Origin: a virus | Length of the DNA stretch: 39,749 bases | Virus record (IMG/VR): IMGVR_UViG_3300023179_000236 | Location: 1-39,749 of that record | Strand: one strand, 5' to 3' | In this document: positions 36,812 to 39,749 of the stretch, one piece after another | Position numbering within the stretch: the first letter of the stretch is position 1 | Layout: every line of letters begins with the position of its first letter | The notes under the pieces: generated by a model | The model's database searches: none | What the model saw: the letters and a program-made list of their open reading frames with translations, nothing else | Told to the model about the DNA's origin: nothing | Position numbers and translations under genes: made by a program

Positions 36812-37514
36812 TACGCCCAACGCCAGGGAAGCCACTAAAAGGCAGCTCACCGTTTTGGCCGTACCTTGCCCTACAACCGTCTAGCGTCTTACTACATCTA
36901 TCCAAGCTTGGGTTTGTAGTAGGTTGGTTAGCCTTAGTGAAATAACTAGAGCCACTATAAGGGCATGGTGTTAAAGCATCATACTCAAACAAGCCTGTTA
37001 CTGTGTTGTAATATCTATAAACCCATGTGCAAGCATCCCTAAGCACTTGCCGTGCTGGCAACTTTTTGCCCTCAACGTCCACGCTCGCCGCTAACTTAAA
37101 CTCTATTTCATTCTTATTCATTAGCGTTTTTTGTTCAACATAAAAGATATCTACAGGAAAAGTAGCTGTAGGGTCTGCACCAGCCATACCGTCTAAAAAC
37201 TCTGCTAGGGTTCTAATGCGTGTAATCTTAGCCCCAAGCAAGTCATTATAAGCAATAACGGCTGATGTCATTGTGTTAGTTACGTTGCTAAGTCTAAGCG
37301 TAGGCGTTGGTAATGAACCCTTACCTACCCACTCAAAGCCAGTGGCCTCAATATCAATTGGCGTATAAGTAATGCCATTAAACACAATAGGGCTTGACCC
37401 GTTCACCATGCTTGTGAAGTGGTAAACACTATCACCTAAAGCAGTGGCATCTAGCTCAAACAGCGTAATGACAGCAGAGGGCGCTAACCCCTGTATGGAC
37501 TCGTTTAAGGTCAT
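36804..37514 (-). CDS. Minor tail protein L-like
   Basis: A 236-aa protein of the lambda gpL family: start LNESIQGLAPSAVITLFELD, then GITYTPIDIEATGFEWVGKG, PTPTLRLSNV, and the Cys-rich C-terminal part with DACTWVYRYYN, LTPCPYSG, DRCSKTLDGCRARYG and FSGFPGVGR. In gpL the Cys cluster binds an iron-sulphur cluster. It forms part of the tail tip cone. It overlaps the M-like gene by 4 bases. Confidence 0.92.
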   Translation of the reverse strand: MTLNESIQGLAPSAVITLFELDATALGDSVYHFTSMVNGSSPIVFNGITYTPIDIEATGFEWVGKGSLPTPTLRLSNVTNTMTSAVIAYNDLLGAKITRIRTLAEFLDGMAGADPTATFPVDIFYVEQKTLMNKNEIEFKLAASVDVEGKKLPARQVLRDACTWVYRYYNTVTGLFEYDALTPCPYSGSSYFTKANQPTTNPSLDRCSKTLDGCRARYGQNGELPFSGFPGVGRTS

Positions 37515-37861
37515 AAATCAAATACTTCCTCAATAGTCATTGTAAATCCGTAAACATCAGGCCCTATTACCTGCACCTGCCACTCCTTACAGGTAAATTT
37601 ACGGCTAGAGCTTTCCCATGGCAGCGTGTACTCAAAAGGCAAGTAACCCGCCACCGTGGTTTCGCAAAAGGTGTTTAGTGTGCTTAATTGAGCGGATGTT
37701 AAGCCTCTAAAAACTAACTGGCCCTCACGCTTAATATAATTTAATCCGTCAGGCGCTCTTAAGTTGTAACCGTCGCCAAAATCTACACGGTTTACCCTAA
37801 CCTTTGGGCCTACACTTGTGCCATCACGGCTTGGATTAATAGGGGGGCTAAAAGTGGTCAT
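37511..37861 (-). CDS. Minor tail protein M-like
   Basis: A 116-aa protein of the lambda gpM / DUF1833-like tail tip family: FGDGYNLRAPDGLN, LVFRGLTSAQLSTLNTF, EYTLPWESSSRKFTCKEWQV and the end MTIEEVFDL. It lies between tape measure and L-like genes with 4-base overlaps on both sides, exactly as H-M-L-K-I-J in lambda. It connects tail tube and tip. Confidence 0.92.
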   Translation of the reverse strand: MTTFSPPINPSRDGTSVGPKVRVNRVDFGDGYNLRAPDGLNYIKREGQLVFRGLTSAQLSTLNTFCETTVAGYLPFEYTLPWESSSRKFTCKEWQVQVIGPDVYGFTMTIEEVFDL

Positions 37862-39749
37862 GCAAAGCTAAGCCCCTTGTTTAATAAACCGCCTGGGCGT
37901 TGCTGGTCTTTAATTTGACTCACAACCATATTCTTAAGGGAATTTGTAACTTCCTCACCAATCTTTTTAGCCATAGCGTCGTCGTCCTCTTTTTTACCAC
38001 TAGAGCCACCCGATACATTAACAGTTACATTGTTATTAACTACATTGCCGCCAGAACCGCCGCCGCCTAAAGCTTTAACGCCTAGCTTGCCGTTAGCCCC
38101 TCTAGTGAGCGGCAAAATAGCTTCGGGGCCAGCCTCACCCATTAAACCAGTGTTGCCACCAGCGTAACCAAAGTAAGTGGGTGAAGTTACCACCCCACCA
38201 GTAGCATAGCGCTTAGCACCACTAGGGCTAACAACAGCCCCATCAGCAGCCGTTAAACCGAACGCCTTACCAATAGCAGTGATAGCTTTCATAATCAATA
38301 ACTGAATAATAGCTTTAGCAATCATTTTAGCTAAGTCACCCATAGCTTGACTAAAGCTTTTAGCGCCAACAATGGCATCTGCAAAGGCATCTGCAAAGCC
38401 CTCTTTTATTGTGTTAGCCACTTGGGCCATTTCTTGCCCTTTAGCTTTGGCTATATCCGTAGCTCTGCCAGTGTTAAGGATTGCAATTTGTGATTTTTTC
38501 CATGATTCAGCATACTTAGACACTTCACCATTAAGGCCAAGCATCTTTTGGTATTGAGCCTCTATAGATTGCAGCGCTAAGTCTTGTTCAACATTAGCAA
38601 AATCAAACTGCCCTGTAGCAGGGTTTAAACCCATTTTAGCCCCGCCATATGCTGCCTCCTCACGCTTAGCAGCCGCTAAGGACTCATTAACCTTTATTAA
38701 TTCAGTTTCAGCAGCCGCCTTTTGCTCTGCTACGAATCTTAAAGAGTTGCCAAAAAACTCTTGCCGCTTTTTTAACCTTGTGGCTCGCTCCTCTTCTGCT
38801 TTATCTAATGCCTTAATAGCATCGGCGCTATCTTTAGCCGCTTTTAACTGCTTATAGTAAGACTTAAACTCTGCATCGGTAAGCGTTACACCTTCAGCAC
38901 GCAACATGTTCTCTGCTTCAATGATATTTTTCATATTCTCATAGCTGGCCTCAGATTCTTTTCTGGCCGCTAATAGGCGTTGCATACTCTTTATTTCAAG
39001 CTCTACTTTGTCAATTAGCTTTTGTTTTCTTTTTAGGGCTTCCTCATCAACAGCCGTTGCCGCCGCCCCAGTAACACCGCTAACAGGGATATTACCAGCA
39101 ATCTTTAACGCTCTATCTATTGTGCTTGTATTGCCAGCGTTACCGCCACGCATAATACTCATTAAATCTACTGGGACACCATTAATGCGGCGTTCAGCAT
39201 GTAAGTGTGGGCCACTTGAAGTACCCGTGTTGCCCGACAACCCAATTGATTGCCCTTGGGCCACCATTTGACCTACCTTAACATTAGGTTTAGATAAGTG
39301 AGCGTAAATATCAGTAACGACCTTATTGCCTTGCTTGCCTGCAATAACAATCTTTTGGCCGTAGCCGTCTTTAGCGTCACCCACATAAACAACCGTACCT
39401 GTTGCCCCAGCCGTTACATTAGTACCCACAGGGGCTGCAAAATCAGTACCCTTGTGCTTATGGGTTTTACGTTGTTCTCCAAAGACACCCGTAATACTAC
39501 CCATTACTGGCCTTATGTAACCCTCGCCTTGGGCCGCTTTCATTAACGCCGCTTGGCCTGTTTTATCATCAAGCATCTGTAAGCCACGCTTTGAGGCCCT
39601 ATCTATCAAGGCTTGCTTAAAAGGGTCACCTTGAGCCGCTATATTAGCGCCGATACCAGCTAGCTTTTTGTCATTATTCCAGTTTTCGGGGTCAAATATG
39701 TTTATGCTTTGCAAAAAACTACCCATCATTTTTGCTGGGAATAATTCTT
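37858..39749 (-). CDS. Tape measure protein, C-terminal part with M23 peptidase domain
   Basis: This is the C-terminal 623 residues of the tape measure protein (from the in-frame Met at 39729) plus the repeat overlap. About 75-190 residues into this part, roughly 517-636 of the whole protein, is an M23/LytM-type zinc endopeptidase domain with the metal motif HKGTD, a YAHL motif and the HLH motif (GPHLHAE). It probably cuts peptidoglycan during DNA entry. After it come a long Ala/Lys/Glu-rich coiled coil and a hydrophobic stretch. The C-terminus is of lambda-type tape measure style, with GLMGEAGPEAILPLTRG followed by a Gly/Asn-rich linker. It overlaps the downstream minor tail protein by 4 bases (ATGA). 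Confidence 0.93.
   Translation of the reverse strand, partial: ELFPAKMMGSFLQSINIFDPENWNNDKKLAGIGANIAAQGDPFKQALIDRASKRGLQMLDDKTGQAALMKAAQGEGYIRPVMGSITGVFGEQRKTHKHKGTDFAAPVGTNVTAGATGTVVYVGDAKDGYGQKIVIAGKQGNKVVTDIYAHLSKPNVKVGQMVAQGQSIGLSGNTGTSSGPHLHAERRINGVPVDLMSIMRGGNAGNTSTIDRALKIAGNIPVSGVTGAAATAVDEEALKRKQKLIDKVELEIKSMQRLLAARKESEASYENMKNIIEAENMLRAEGVTLTDAEFKSYYKQLKAAKDSADAIKALDKAEEERATRLKKRQEFFGNSLRFVAEQKAAAETELIKVNESLAAAKREEAAYGGAKMGLNPATGQFDFANVEQDLALQSIEAQYQKMLGLNGEVSKYAESWKKSQIAILNTGRATDIAKAKGQEMAQVANTIKEGFADAFADAIVGAKSFSQAMGDLAKMIAKAIIQLLIMKAITAIGKAFGLTAADGAVVSPSGAKRYATGGVVTSPTYFGYAGGNTGLMGEAGPEAILPLTRGANGKLGVKALGGGGSGGNVVNNNVTVNVSGGSSGKKEDDDAMAKKIGEEVTNSLKNMVVSQIKDQQRPGGLLNKGLSFA
39614..39749. 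repeat. Terminal direct repeat, right copy
   Basis: Right copy of the overlap described at 1-137, one base shorter (GGG at 39737-39739). Reading the minus strand from the N-terminal half with this version would reach a TGA shortly after the run. The missing base is therefore probably an end-of-contig error, though a real variant in the population cannot be excluded. Confidence 0.93.

Overview
The window is one almost complete genome of a tailed dsDNA phage of siphovirus type with a lambda-like tail-tip gene set, probably infecting a Gram-negative bacterium. The first 137 bases recur as the last 136 bases, so the sequence is a circle opened inside the tape measure gene (unique length about 39.6 kb). 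No integrase, CI-like repressor, excisionase, tRNA, CRISPR array or insertion sequence was seen. Nothing shows a lysogenic module, so a strictly lytic life style is the simpler reading. The host cannot be named from the sequence.

Layout. A non-coding divergent region (18518-19007) separates two transcription units. The leftward unit runs from 18517 down to 1 and continues, through the circle junction, from 39749 down to 22929. It begins with a replication initiator-like gene that carries an internal iteron array, a probable origin. Next comes a dense run of about 17 very small overlapping genes (12.3-17.6 kb). These include two paralogous Cys-rich proteins, small membrane proteins, a Dam-family N6-adenine methyltransferase, a frameshifted ribbon-helix-helix gene and an Acb2/Tad1-like anti-defence candidate. 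A truncated ParB/methyltransferase-type protein follows, then the head module: TerS, TerL, portal, Mu F-like protein, XkdF-like protease, scaffold, decoration protein and major capsid. The neck and tail genes come next: connectors, tail terminator, major tail protein, tail chaperones with a -1 frameshift, and a tape measure of about 1067 aa with an M23 peptidase domain. Across the junction the order is M-, L-, K-, I- and J-like tail-tip proteins, fibre proteins, an HNH protein, holin and M15 endolysin, ending at a strong terminator (22873-22901).

The rightward unit (19008-22875) is short and early-like. It holds small unknown genes, an ERF-family single-strand annealing protein, a small protein with an SSB-type C-terminal tip, a PDDEXK nuclease of Holliday-resolvase type and two tandem LuxR/GerE-type HTH proteins. 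Two matching extended -10 promoters drive it (18947-18975 and 20048-20076).

How it works together (inference): the initiator acts at its own internal iterons; ERF, the SSB-tip protein and the nuclease handle recombination and concatemers; the small HTH proteins may switch on the late genes; the small-gene block probably deals with host defences. Reading by eye, I found no GATC and no CCGG anywhere in the window, which suggests strong selection by restriction systems. One gene of unknown function (36452-36811) lies on the opposite strand inside the tail-tip operon and looks like a later insertion.
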